A stretch of 64,000 nucleotides of DNA, from contig CP136064.1 in the NCBI GenBank assembly GCA_032622095.1, positions 40,575,912-40,639,911 on the forward strand, in the 5' to 3' direction. This document shows positions 25,473-36,660 of the stretch, piece by piece (the first letter of the stretch is position 1; each line of letters begins with the position of its first letter). The stretch is from Siphonodentalium dalli (Eukaryota > Mollusca > Scaphopoda > Gadilida > Siphonodentaliidae). Below the pieces are notes generated by a model. It was given only the letters and a program-made list of their open reading frames with translations, ran no database searches and was not told the DNA's origin. The translations under genes and the position numbers were made by a program.

Positions 25473-25796
25473 AGGTGCTGAATCTGATCAATATCAAGAT
25501 ACAACAACAACATTTCTTCAAAATAGTTATCAGCTTTAGTTATCAGAATAGATTTATTGCAACAAAATAATACTAACCACTGTCAACTATTGTATTAAAT
25601 TTCCCAAAATGCGTTATTATTAACATTTTGTTCAACATAATTTGGCCATATTACCACTTGATTTTAGAGTTATCCATCTTCATCTGCAATGTTGTCCAAG
25701 ACCGTCCGTTTGACCACGTGTTTCTTGGCCGCATATTTTTTAACCCCGAAGCCAAAGAAATAGTAATTTAGGAGCGTTAATTCAGATTATGCATCT
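25473..25796. mobile_element. TTAA MITE family G (AGGTGC ends), copy 1
   Basis: TTAA at 25469-25472 and 25797-25800; ends AGGTGCTGAATCTGA and its inverse TCAGATTATGCATCT. An inverted copy is at 40843. A right-end fragment recurs at 27953-28034. The right flank runs directly into the hAT-like palindrome at 25813. Confidence 0.75.
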
Positions 25797-25812
25797 TTAA
25801 TTTTCTTTGGTC

Positions 25813-26066
25813 CAAGCATTGAAATAAGGTGTCTGTCATTTGCAGAATGAGGTCCCCAGAGGGTGAATTTAGTGACGCTACCCCGCATAGCGGGCTAGCA
25901 TCACCAAATTCACCCTCTGGTAACCTCATTCTGCTGAGGTGTAAGCAGAATCAGGTCCCCAGAGGGTGAATTTGGTGATGCTAGCCTGCTATGTGGGGTA
26001 GCGTCACCAAATTCACCCTCTGGGGACCTCATTCTGCAAATGACAGACACCCTATTTCAAGGCTTG
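25813..26066. mobile_element. hAT-like 254-bp palindromic MITE, copy 2
   Basis: Same length and architecture as 23660. The flanks (CTTTGGTC and TTCTTAAC) do not match, so one side was altered after insertion, next to the family G MITE. Confidence 0.88.
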
Positions 26067-26369
26067 TTCTTAACTAGTTCTAGTTAGTAGGTATTGTTGA
26101 AATTAATTTTCCCATTTGTAGAGTGATTAAACTATATTCATATGTAATATAGTAACCCGTCATAAAGTAAAAGTATAGATTATAAGCAGGCAATTCAATC
26201 AAACTTGAAACAGGAAAAAGAGAGTACATGCAAGATAAGATAGTTCATTGTAATTTAAAAATATTCATTATTTTGTTTGTACCGATACATATTACCAAAT
26301 AATATGTCCATACCGATAATCAATTCATCATTACATAGCTGGCTGCTTTCCATACTTATCAATGGATCA

Positions 26370-26622
26370 TTTAGCTGGAAGTTGCGCTGGTGCAGATTAA
26401 AGACCCTGTGCCAGTGCATGCTCTTATATATGCGAGTCTCCCAAAGGGAACCTCGCATATTTAAGGGAATGCACTGGCTTACAAGCTCAAGGTAAATATT
26501 GTTAGGCCAATGCATTCTCTTATATGAGTGAGGCGCCCTATGGGAGACTCGCATATATAAGAGAATGCATTGGCACAGGTTTTTCACTAAATTTCAGGAA
26601 GCTACAGTCATGAAAGGGTTAA
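26370..26622. mobile_element. TTAA MITE family B, copy 4
   Basis: Right end CATGAAAGGG|TTAA (26619-26622); left end degenerate around TTAGCTGGAAGTTGCGCTGG. Two hairpin modules. Lies in the first SPATS2 intron. Confidence 0.75.
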
Positions 26623-26989
26623 GAAAATTGTGCTTTATTGATTTGGAAGACGATATCAAATGTGCAGTTTTCTTTCAAATAGCTACATAACTAATTGGTT
26701 AACAGATACCTGGTGTGACAGACGATGTGCACTTCAATTACCAAGTACTGTATGGGGTATTGTTGAGTTTCTGCTCACATCAGTCAGCGTTTACACACCT
26801 CTGATAATAAAAATAATGAGATGCATGTGTTGCCTACTCAATGGCACAGGAAACATCCATTCAATTTACTTCTAAATTAAATTAAGGTTCAAAAGTTTGA
26901 ACACTCAACAGGAACTGTTCGTGAAAAATCCACTCTTTAATAATTTTGGCCATGAATATTTCATACTCATACCCGGTAGCTTAAGTTTT

Positions 26990-27646
26990 CCCTTTCTATA
27001 CTAAATACTCATTGGTGAGTTGTTCCCTTAGGAAATGGTCAAATAATAATTTAACCCTTTACCCAACAAACCGGCCAAAAACGCCCAAATAAAGCTGCAA
27101 CAGCCTAAATTATCTTGGGTCTGTCTCAATAAAACCATACAAATATGGATATCATTGGAACCGACTCTTTACGACATTGTGATGGTTACAGTTATGCCCT
27201 GTGCCAATGCATTCTCTTATATATGCGAGTCGACCATAGGTCGCCTCGCATATATAAGAGAATGCATTGGCCTAAAAAAAATCTTTTTTTAACACTTTTT
27301 ACCATTTTTTCTTACATTCTTTAACAATTTTATAATTTTTAATGTGTTAAGCCAATGCATTCTCTTATATATGCGAGGCGACCTATGGTCGACTCGCATA
27401 TATAAGAGAATGCATTGGCACAGGGCCGTTCTGTTGGGTAAAGGGTTAACAAACGACCATAGGTCATTTGTCAAACTTATTATCTGAACATTTCCCACCA
27501 ATAAATATGAATTCTTCTGCACTTGCATTATCATTTTGTCTGGCTGTTGTCTGCTCATATATCCTTAACATCCCTCCAAATGAATAATAGTCCATTCCAA
27601 AGTATTCTTTAATAACTGAGTGTGAGAATCCATTTAGTATAAAAAG
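26990..27646. mobile_element. Family I element (CCCTTTCTATAC) carrying MITE A
   Basis: CCCTTTCTATACTAAATACTC at the left; right end TTTAGTATAAAAAGTG. Internal foldback around GAACATTTCC and ATAATAAGTTC. Copy A2 (27051-27449) is inserted in its left arm. Confidence 0.6.
27051..27449. mobile_element. TTAA MITE family A, copy 2, inserted in family I element
   Basis: Same ends, two hairpins and TTAA flanks as the copy at 21942. It interrupts an older CCCTTTCTATAC element (26990-27646). Confidence 0.9.
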
Positions 27647-27899
27647 TGTAAGTTATGGTGCACACACCTACTTGAAATTGAAGGTGTGTATTATCATAAA
27701 TTATTTATGTGGGCTATCCAATATTATTGCACACCTTCTGATAACGTTGATAACTTTACATCAGCCTGTGTGGTAATTCACTAATTGAACCTCATATTGT
27801 TTTGAATACTAGTAGATGATTAACTAGCTTGGAAACCAAACAGACACAATTATTTGGTACTAAAGAATATTGAGGGCCAGTGTGTAATAATAAACACAC

Positions 27900-28900
27900 A
27901 GGGTTCATACGCAAAATAAAAAGTGCTTAACTTTTGATCCACTGCTTTAACCCTTATTTTTTACCCCCGAAGCCAAAGAAATAGTAATTTAGGAGTGTTA
28001 ATTCAGATTATGCATCTTTAATTTTCTTTGGTCTTATGCTACAAGTCCTGCAATAAGGTTAACCCTTTCAGTGCCAGGTCCGATTTTTGTATCAACCCAT
28101 ATACCCTGTGCCAATGCATTCTCTTATATATGCGAGTCGACCATAGGTCGCCTCGCATATATACATGTAAGAGAATGCATTGGCCTAACAATTTTTCATC
28201 ATTTGTTATTATTTTTTACAATTTTAATAATTTGTTCTTATAATCTTAAACAGACTTATTTTGTAGGTTTAGTGCCAGGGAATCTTACGTTTTTCATGGG
28301 CATCAAAATTATTACTATGAATGAGGTTCCCAGAGGGTGACCTCATTGGTGATAGTTTTGAGTTATAACATGCCCCTAAGGTTTTATCCAGTTTGTTTTT
28401 AAATTTGCTATAGCATGCTTAAGCATACCAAAAAACATTTCAACCAAAAAATATTTAAAAAAACAAAGCAAAACAAAAACAATTTTATATTTTATTTTTT
28501 TATTTTTTTTAGGGCCGATTTTACAGACCGTAAATTAGGGCCGATGAGATCGGCCCCTGGCACTGAAAGGGTTAAAAGTGCTCAAATCGATTTCTTCCTT
28601 TAAAAGTACTTAAAAATCAATCACTATCCTTGAAAAGTCCATAAATTCCCCATAAAATGGTTTGCATGGGTCAATTTATTGGAAATCTCAAGCAAAACTC
28701 AAAGCAGCTGCAATTTCGTTCAGCCAATATTAACATTGTTGATTTCAGTTACGATAAATAACAATCCAAATTTTCCACTTCCGCAAAACGTCATCAGTGT
28801 ATGTGGTCACATGCCGGCCTGCGCAATCTCAACCAATAGTGCAGTTTAACACTTTTCCTTTGTGAAAATGCCTGCTGGAAAATACGTTTCACAGTTTGTA
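27900..28900. repeat. Family H repeat interrupted by two MITEs
   Basis: Fragments 27905-27950 and 28576-28890 match 53714-54040 (AAAATAAAAAGTGCTTAA, TTGAAAAGTCCATAAATTC, GGGTCAATTTATTGGAAATC, AACGTCATCAGTGTAT). A family G end (27953-28034) and the family C MITE (28059-28575) are inserted between them. Confidence 0.6.
28059..28575. mobile_element. TTAA MITE family C (CCCTTTCAGTGCCAGG) with added hairpin
   Basis: TTAA at 28059-28062 and 28572-28575; ends CCCTTTCAGTGCCAGG inverted. Compared with the inverted copy at 45082-45393 it carries an extra block of about 175 bp holding one 67-bp hairpin module, and a small insert around 28320-28350 matching the AGGTTCCCAGAGGGTGA palindrome of the hAT-like family. 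Confidence 0.85.
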
Positions 28901-29099
28901 CATTTTATGTGTCCTAAGGCACTGTTCGCACAAGCTATTCTGTGCATCGGTTAGCCACCACATTTAGTTCATAACAGCATTTTGTTTGGTTCTCACATCA
29001 TGAGCAAGACGATTCACACTTGGCTTTACTCCTTTAGTTTTAGTTTTGCTGGTTCCCACTTGAACTTTACTCAATTGACCTGTTGTTATATAAGAAATG

Positions 29100-29214
29100 A
29101 ACAGCGGTTTCAATGTGGTCATGGGATTTTGACCGCGAGAAAACTTCAGCAAACTGCGGAGTTTGCTGATTTTTTATCGCGGTCAAAACCCATGACCACG
29201 TTGAATCCGCCGTT
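29100..29214. repeat. 115-bp hairpin
   Basis: Arms around GTGGTCATGGGATTTTGACC / GGTCAAAACCCATGACCAC with an inner CAGCAAACT / AGTTTGCTG stem. Confidence 0.85.
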
Positions 29215-29261
29215 TATTATTTATATTTATATACTTACGCTCTTTAAAACACTTCTCCAAA

Positions 29262-29466
29262 TATGTCCATTATTTCGTCAAAAACACTTTTTCAAATATC
29301 TCCGTTATTTCGTTTATAAAAATAATTTCCTATTTCTATATTTCGCTCTATATGTCGCCCTATTTCGCTATTTCGCTGTATTTTCCTATTTCGAATTTTT
29401 CGTGCTATTTCGCTGTATTTTCATATTTCGCTTTTTCGTTGTATTTCATATTTCGATAATTCGCTA
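29262..29466. repeat. TATTTCG-type minisatellite
   Basis: Degenerate repeats of CTATTTCGCTGTATTTTC. The phenylalanine-rich open frame over it is an artefact of this composition. Confidence 0.75.
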
Positions 29467-29687
29467 TAGTTGACATATTATGGGATATGGGATTATATGA
29501 TAATCAACATTCTGATAGTCAATCGAACATCTCGTGCCACCCGTGCTCGCGATTAGATGCCACTAGCCATCCAATCGTGAACCTCGATTACATATTGTTT
29601 GCTATCAAATCCTTGGCGTATTGGCTTATTAGATACTCAAGCAGTCGGTAATGTCCGACAATTCCCGGTGATTTCCGGGACCAATGT

Positions 29688-29750
29688 GTTCATAAACCTA
29701 TGAACGACATTGAAAGTGACGTCACGTTACGTTCATAGGTTTATGAACGC
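29688..29750. repeat. Hairpin with 19-bp arms
   Basis: GTTCATAAACCTATGAACG and its inverse, itself internally palindromic, about 25 bp apart around TGACGTCACG (a CRE-like core). Confidence 0.8.
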
Positions 29751-30307
29751 ATTGAATAAGGGGGCGTGTCTACCGTAACGGTGTATGTAAATATATCATC
29801 ATGCTCGCTGTGTGACAGTCAAAACAAAAATGTCACTATGACCTAAATACAGATGCTAACCGAGGCATAACATATTGTGCGTGAAAATGCCTAAATTGGC
29901 CTAGGCCATAATAAAAATATGGTTTGTTTGCAGTCGCTCTACATACTGACTTAAAAAGGCATTTACCCAAATTATTTTTTGGCCCTTCCAATAATTTTTA
30001 TTTTTGGATCCTCTGTTTGATGTAGATCTATGAATGCAATGCAGCAGACATGTATACACCGGTATGAACTAAAACTAAAAAATTTGTCATTCAATCTCAG
30101 GCGACAACCTGATAAAAGTCTGCGTCAACACCTCAAGCCTATAGGGTGGTCTCGGCATACGTGTATACATCCTTCCAAAACAAAATGTCCTATCTATCTA
30201 CCCTCATAGAAAGATGTGGGTAGGATGACTGCAAGCATAGATATTTTTAATAGTGACCCTACAGATCCAATACAATATTCTAATACATGTATCCATTTAA
30301 TTTTCAG

Positions 30308-30416
30308 GTTCAGGCCGTCAGGGAGGTTGTCATGGGTAAAAGCACAAATGAGATTGTTTTAGTTCTACAGTATTATGAATACAGTGTGGAAAAAGCAATA
30401 CAAGCTTATGTTGATG
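30308..30416 (+). CDS. SPATS2: SPATS2 exon: UBA-like segment
   Basis: Acceptor ttttcag, donor G|GTGAGT, phase 0 in and phase 1 out. The product contains [20 protein letters not shown] and then [13 protein letters not shown]. This is the UBA/CUE-like three-helix pattern of SPATS2 and SPATS2L: a V-R-x-V-V start, a conserved K-S-x-N-E-I-x-L-V-L-Q core, and an acidic/aromatic stretch before the final helix. It is the most conserved part of the N-terminal half and fixes the gene identity together with the coiled-coil exons. The preceding intron is about 6.1 kb and holds two MITE clusters. Confidence 0.95.
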
Positions 30417-30638
30417 GTGAGTATGCATTCTAAATGAGGATATTTAATTAGAATATGACACTGTCACACTGATGTATACAAGTTTCATGAACCTCATTGT
30501 CAATCATGTATAAAGTAGTGGTAGCTTTGCTAGAAGTCCTTGTATATGTCTTCATACTTGTGTCCTGCAGACCAAATAGTGGCAGGGGTTATGGCAAACT
30601 ACAATATAGAGTTCCATTCCCTTGGAACACTGGTCAAC

Positions 30639-31093
30639 CAAGCCTGAGTTCCGTGTGCCTGTCATTTGCAGAATGAGGTCCCCAGAGGGTGAATTTAGTG
30701 ACGCTATCCCATATAGCGGGCTAGCATCACCAAATTCACCCTCTGGGGACTCATTCTGCATGGCCTCATCTGCTATGGGAGACATAGACTCAGATTGAAG
30801 TTTCCAAATGGTGAATATTGTGATGTACACCCATTGGGAACCTCAATTATGCAATGTTTCGTCTGCCAATTTGGGGATATAGAGAAACTGGAAATAGAAA
30901 TAGTATCTATGTGCAGAAGTTTCTATAGAAGTTTGATAATATAGAAATTTTCCAGAGAAGATGAGGCCTAAGCAGAATGAGGTCCCCAGAGGGTGAATTT
31001 AGTGAAGCTAGCCCATTGTGTTGGACAGAACCACTAAATTCACCCTCTGGGAACCTCATTCTGCAAATGACAGGCTCACTAAACTCAGGCTTG
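30639..31093. mobile_element. hAT-like long form of the palindrome family
   Basis: 455 bp, ends CAAGCCTGAGTTCC / CAGGCTTG, flanked by TGGTCAAC and TTGTCAAC (7 of 8 identical). It has one AGGTCCCCAGAGGGTGAATT hairpin at each end with an AT-rich unique interior (GGGGATATAGA, AGATGAGGCCTAAGCAGAAT). It lies 223 bp downstream of the exon at 30308. Confidence 0.85.
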
Positions 31094-31741
31094 TTGTCAA
31101 CCACTATCATGTCTATATTGATATGGGAAAATCCATAAAAATGGCTACATGTATCATGACGTGTCACATGTCGTTTCTAATCATGGTTTCTTATCTAACT
31201 TCTGACAAATCTAGTTGATTCAGTCTTACTCAATATACATACACAAAAGAGAAAATTTCCTACAAGTTGACATTGTTTAGGAGATTTAGCAGAAGGTGTA
31301 CCAAGCTCATTTCAGAAACCTGTTTTTATTCACTTGTGGTTAATCGCCGTAGGAATTTTCCAACAGACTATTTTGTGCTACTTTTTTGAACAATTTCAGA
31401 CTAATTTGATCTGATGCAGCCTATTTCCAATTGAATTTGAACAGCTTAGTTTCTCAGAATAATGTAGAATGAAATGTAACAAACAAAAGTCTATAATCAA
31501 GAAAATGTGAGAAAAGCTTACATGCTGTACATAATGGCAATGGCCATTTTGGGGTCATTCGGCAAAACATGGCTGCTAGCTTGGATTTCATAATTCAATT
31601 CATCATTCCATTTATTGCTCATCACAAAAATTTTACTTCTTTGAAAGATGAGCTACAGTGTCATGGACACTTTCATTTATATTTATCTTTAATCTTGTTC
31701 TGCCCAAAATGTTTTTGAAAGATAATCTTTTTATGTTGCAG

Positions 31742-31791
31742 ATGACGGTGCAAAAACAGCTTTGAAGGAATGGAACTACTCAGGCTCAAAA
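31742..31791 (+). CDS. SPATS2: SPATS2 exon: KEW motif after UBA-like segment
   Basis: Short 50-bp exon with acceptor ttatgttgcag and donor AAA|GTAAGT, phase 1 in and phase 0 out. It encodes DDGAKTALKEWNYSGSK. The L-K-E-W-x-x-x-G-x-K signature is shared with vertebrate SPATS2 and SPATS2L and immediately follows the UBA-like helix. Confidence 0.93.
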
Positions 31792-32984
31792 GTAAGTTGA
31801 AAATCCATACCAGGAACCTGTCCAGAGGGAGACATGGGAGATATCTCCTCCATAAAATATGTTGCTTCTCCCTCTTTTTGTTGCTTATGTCTAAACTGTC
31901 CATTTACTGACTATAATAATGTACTTAGCCCAAACAAAAAAAGTGTTTTGATTCTCAGGCAATTTTGAGAATCGATGAGGGAGCGAGGGTTTTATTTTTA
32001 TTTTTTATTTTTGTTATGGGGATAATGCCCATATTTAGCATGGGTTATTATACCTTCCCAGGTTAAGAAAATGTAAGGAGAACATTGTTTTGATATAAAC
32101 TAATGTATTCCACTATAAAGAATGACCAATTATCACATTGTACTACCCATACATCAAATCTGAAATAAAGAATGACATAAATATATGACATTGTACTATC
32201 CGTACATCATATAGGGATTTACCAGAATGATAAATATATATACAATGTATATTTCAATTTACTGTTGTTGATATATTTGATATATGTATGTACCTTTTAT
32301 AGTATATATCTATTTATATCTATCTATATACTTTAATATTTATCCATCTATACTATAGTAACTATACATGCTAGCCATAAAAACTTCAAATGCTATTATA
32401 TTAAACCAGCATACACATCGCCATATGCACCATATTTCTTTCCAGTTTGCGTTCCCAAAATTGGAAATCTCAGAATTGTTTACCACACGAAAAGTGGGTT
32501 ATCTACCTTTTCGAATTGATAAAATGCCGAAATATTTGAACACATTTGACTTAATAAACTTGGGGTTTGGGCAGCTTGTGGTGACAATATACCTGGTAGT
32601 TATCGTTGCCTAGTGTCTGTTTTTGAATACCAACACATACACCATTGTATGTCTATCATATTCGATGTTTGAAACCTAACTGATTTCTGTTTTCTAGTTT
32701 CCTATTTTCGTGTTATCATTTGACAGCTTCGGTCAAATTGAAAATCGTAATAAAATGGTTCAACGCGGGATTTTTTTCCAGACGTGGCTATGCCCTAGAA
32801 TCAAAACACTTTTTTTGTTTGGCCTTACTGATATACCTGTGATCTTTGGTCTACATAAACAGCGAGGCGTGTATTGACCTCTTCGTTAGTATCCATTGTA
32901 CATGTTACAACTATCTGTGACTTATTGGTGAAATGCTATTTACAGTGCCTTAAAATCAATTCTTTTGTATTTCATTGTCGAATT

Positions 32985-33466
32985 TTAAATAAACTTGTTA
33001 GGTCTTCCTCTCCAAGTGTTGTTCAGCTTTGATCTCAAGTTACTAACGTCTATCGCATCAGTACACAGATCCGTTAGGCTGTTCCAACAGTTTGTGCTGT
33101 GTGGTACAAAGCTGTTGGCTGAGGCATTGTGTTGTGAATTTCTTTTTGTAATTTATCTTTATGTCCTCTTGTGGTTTCAGAGTAGGATTTCTTCACTGAT
33201 GGTAGTACTACTGTATTTATATGGTTTAGTACTGTATACATTGGTATCATGTCGCACCGTTCTTGACAATATGTCGAGTGTTTGTAGTACAAGATACTTG
33301 TTTCTGTCCTCATTATCTAGGTTTTGCAAGTTGTGGGTAGTTGTTAACTTGGTGGATCTTGTTTTCAAAGATGTTGGTACCACACTGATGAAGCATATTC
33401 AACCATTGGTCTGATGAGGGACTTGTACAGTGTCTTTAACATTTCTTCATCTGTGTAGGTGAAATA
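32985..33466 (-). pseudogene. Non-LTR retrotransposon reverse transcriptase, C-terminal remnant
   Basis: Reading the - strand from about 33466, one frame gives LKTLYKSLIRPMVEYASSVW, the conserved L-Y-x-S-L-x-R-P-x-x-E-Y-A-x-x-x-W block found after the catalytic domain of Jockey/CR1-type LINE proteins. Shifted frames then give N-E-D-R-N-K-Y-L-V-L-Q-T-L, C-D-M-I-P-M-Y-T-V-L-N-H-I, T-T-R-G-H-K-D-K-L and finally C-W-N-S-L-T-D, all in the order expected for this tail, ending at a stop at 32985-32987. Several frameshifts and stops make it a dead fragment. Seen: the motifs. Inferred: the clade. Confidence 0.75.
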
Positions 33467-33574
33467 TCATCGAATCCGTCCTATCTCTGATTTTTGAAGA
33501 AATTTTTTATTTAATTTATATGTAAAAGGGAGAAGATATCAGAACATAACTATGGTAAAGAATTTCAACCAAAA

Positions 33575-34032
33575 TGTGACCCGCCATATCAAATCCAGTC
33601 GTAAGTCGTGATTTTTTTACCCTGTGCCAATGCATTCACTTATATATGCGAGTCGACCATAGGTCACCTCGCATATATAAGAGAATGCATTGGCCTAACA
33701 ATCTTTTATCATGTTTTTTAAATAAATGTTTCTTACAATTTTTAGGACATAAAATAAAAAACATCCATTACCCTGCAGGGAGCCCCACACATATATAGAA
33801 GCATATAGAAGAGTGTCGTCTGCTCATGTTTGTCTGGGGCTCTGTATGGGTGAAATTATAAAATTGTTAAAGAATACAAGAAAAAATTATTAAAATTGTA
33901 AAAAATCTTAGGCCAATGCATTCTCTTATATATGCGAGGCGACCTATGGTCGACTCGCATATATAAGAGAATGCATTGGCACAGGATAAAAAAAATCCCG
34001 ACTTACGACTGGATTTGATATGGCGGGTCACA
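33575..34032. mobile_element. MITE family D (TGTGACCCGCCA) with two hairpins
   Basis: Near-perfect inverted ends of more than 40 bp starting TGTGACCCGCCATATC and continuing through CCAGTCGTAAGTCG to TACCCTGTGCC. Inside are two 67-bp hairpin modules and a GGGAGCCCCACACATATATAG segment. No convincing target-site duplication. It lies upstream of the exon at 35908. Confidence 0.8.
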
Positions 34033-34390
34033 TATTCAGTATTCTACTGATGAAGAGACCTTGTGAATTATAAGAAGCCATAGTTTATCAGTATTTTCTG
34101 TTTTCATTCTTTGAGTAATTACGACTCTTCTATGATGGCTGAATATGTCATTATCATTGGTATGCACATATTCTCTCTCGATTTGATTTACACATGCTGG
34201 AGTGTGCTATTACAATACGCATTGTCCCAATTGATAACAGAAAGGTTATCAATAAAGGTGACCATGAAAGAATTTTATTAATAAACATTAAACTTTATCT
34301 GACACAATTCGGGGACATCTTATTTAGTTGTACATTGTACATTTTCTCTCAGCTTCATTTTCAGAAGCACAAAAATGATAATATTTTGAT

Positions 34391-34558
34391 GAGAAGTTTA
34401 CATTACTATTAATAGCTACTCTGCCGTACCTCCATAACTGTGCCCCACTCCACAGTATTTTGTCGTTCATAGTTATTTGAGAAGTTTACATTACTATTAA
34501 TAGCTACTCTGCCGTACCTCCATAACTGTGCCCCAGTCCTTAGTATTTTGTCGTTCAT
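34391..34558. repeat. 88-bp tandem duplication
   Basis: Two copies starting GAGAAGTTTACATTACTATT (34391, 34479), nearly identical over 80 bp. Confidence 0.9.
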
Positions 34559-34636
34559 ATTCTGGCACACCAGAGCTCAGTGCAACAAATTGCCTGAAAA
34601 TTTTACAGCCAAATCTGCCAGCGTGGAAATGTACCT

Positions 34637-34900
34637 TTAATCCTTCCATGACGGGGAGATGGAAAATTTTGCGAAAACACTGTACCAATACATTCTCTTA
34701 TATATGTGAGTCTCCCATAGAGAGCCTCGCATAAATAAGAGAATACATTGGCCTAACAATATTTACTTTGACCGTGTAAGCGAGTGCATTCTCTTATATA
34801 TGTGACTGTGAGGCTCCCTATTGGAGACTAACAATATATAAGAGAATACACTGGCACATGATCTTTATTGCTGCACCAGCACAGCTCCCATCATAATATC
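34637..34900. mobile_element. TTAA MITE family B, copy 5 (inverted)
   Basis: TTAA at 34637-34640, end CCTTCCATGACGGGG; right side decays after CAGCTCCCATCATAA. Two hairpin modules. Confidence 0.7.
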
Positions 34901-35403
34901 CCTGACACCCAAGGCAATTTAAGATACAAATATAAAACTAAACAAAAGATAAAGCTCTGCAGATGGCCTTCTGAACTAAACCATGATGTGCGCATCTTTA
35001 ATTTTAGTCTAATTACAAGTCAAAGGCTACGTTCACACACTGGAAAACTTGCCTGGCATTGTTTTTCAAAATTTGCAAAGCGGATTCTTAAAATAAGTTT
35101 CTGTGTTCTTTTGTAATTTTAATGTATAAATTCATTGAAATTATGTGAGCGACAATCAGATTTTGGCTTCAGAAACCTGCTATTTACTAGTCCCATTTTG
35201 ATCCCTGTGTGGTATAATTTTCCACCTAAAAGCTCACCTGTTCTAAATGTACCGTCAAAAGTAACATCACTATTAAATGCTGTCTCATTTTCTCAGTCAT
35301 ATCTCCCAAGATATTTCTTATGGATTATTCCTGTTACATCATAAGTTATTATTAGAAATATTATTTAGCCATATCATGTCTCTGTCATCAGAGTAACATC
35401 ATT

Positions 35404-35605
35404 TTAACCCTTTCATGATGGGCACTGCAAAGATCCTCGCATATATAAGAGAATGCATTGGCTTAAAAGGTCAAGGTAAATATTGTTAGGCCAATGTATT
35501 CTCTTATATATGCGAGGCTCCCTATGAGAGACTCACATATATAAGAGAATACATTGGCCCAGGGTTTTCGCAAAATTTAGGAAGCTCAATTCATGGAAGG
35601 GTTAA
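35404..35605. mobile_element. TTAA MITE family B, copy 6 (internally deleted)
   Basis: TTAA at 35404-35407 and 35602-35605; the left hairpin is half deleted, the right one complete. It is followed within 20 bp by the TA-flanked palindrome at 35625. Confidence 0.8.
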
Positions 35606-35624
35606 ATTCTGTTATGTTGAGATA

Positions 35625-35837
35625 CAGTAATGCCCTAAATAATGGACTCCTTAACCACAGCAGAATTATGGGTTATTTTTCAGGATTTAGTCGGAAATAT
35701 GGCTTGTTGCCATTCATCAGAAAGCTCTCACTGAGAGCTTTCCGATGAATGGAAACAAGCCATATTTCCAACTAAATCCTGAAAAATTATCCATAATTCT
35801 GCTGTGGTTAAGGAGTTGATTATTTTGGGAATTACTG
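35625..35837. mobile_element. TA-flanked (mariner-like) palindromic MITE, copy 1
   Basis: Flanked by TA (35623-35624, 35838-35839); ends CAGTAATGCCCTAAAT inverted. The whole 213 bp is one palindrome with the apex AAGCTCTCACTGAGAGCTTT. TA duplication and CAGT.. ends fit Tc1/mariner. It ends 70 bp before the SPATS2 exon at 35908. Confidence 0.9.
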
Positions 35838-35907
35838 TATTTGAAATCATCACGTTTTCTTTTACAACGTGAATTCATGCCTCGCTTTTTTTCATTTTTC
35901 ATTCCAG

Positions 35908-36043
35908 CCTCAAAGAAAGAAGAAGAACAGAAATAAATCTGCAAAAGCACAGAAATCTAACTCAACCATTCCAGATGGCAACGAGAATAACAACTCTATT
36001 CTAAATTCTGACACAAAAGCAGCTGAGGTTATCGTAAATGGAG
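35908..36043 (+). CDS. SPATS2: SPATS2 exon: polybasic and Asn/Ser-rich linker
   Basis: Acceptor attccag, donor G|GTATGT, phase 0 in and phase 1 out, 136 bp. It starts PQRKKKNRNKSAKAQKSNST, the lysine-rich tract that follows the KEW motif in the family, possibly a nuclear/nucleolar targeting or RNA-contact segment (inference). An acidic/Asn-rich stretch ending AAEVIVNGG follows. An inverted-repeat MITE with TA flanks ends about 70 bp upstream of this exon. Confidence 0.92.
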
Positions 36044-36660
36044 GTATGTCCTGGAATTAATACTGATGAAATGACACTTTAACTTATATGATGCTACATG
36101 TATATGTCCATAACAATCGCATTCAGTTGTTGATTCTATGCACTCAAAATTAAGTGTGTTGTAAAGAGTGCAGTCTCAGTTAACAACAGAACAGACCCAT
36201 GTATAAATACTGAGTCTGTTTACCTGAACTGTAGACTTTCTATTTCCCGAACAGTGGGATTCCATGTCAGTAGCACCAGTCAAAACTGGAGCTCCAAGAT
36301 AAAAGCCTCCAATAGATTGATTAACGTAACATGATGTGACATAATTTGGAGGAAGCCCGCATGCGCCTGAGAAATGACATTTCGATGAGAATACGATAAA
36401 CTCAGTATGACTCTTTGAGTGTATGTTTTCACAGACTGGAAAGAGTGTATTTGAAAGTTTTGAACAATGTGCATGGAGAGTCCCAGATAACCAGCTTTCA
36501 CCCGGGATCAATTACAGGATTTTCACAACTTCTGCATGCACAATAGGCCATATCGTCAATTGCTCTGCACAAAACATGATGGTGTCATTTGGTGAGGACA
36601 ATGGCTCCCGTATGGTATTTTTTCCCTCCAACTTTCTCACTACCGCCTGCCAATACTAAA

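Larger units (their letters stand above)
31792..35907. other. SPATS2 intron, 4.1 kb
   Basis: Holds the LINE remnant, MITE families D and B, the TA palindrome and the 88-bp duplication. 31801-32980 shows only short AT-rich repeats (TATATCTATCTAT near 32310). Confidence 0.6.

Noticed and set aside
28982-29473. 163-codon + strand frame rich in F and Y
   Set aside because: Created by a hairpin plus the TATTTCG minisatellite; no conserved domain.
32995-33414. 139-codon + strand frame rich in leucine
   Set aside because: It is antisense to the LINE reverse-transcriptase remnant, which has recognisable motifs on the - strand.
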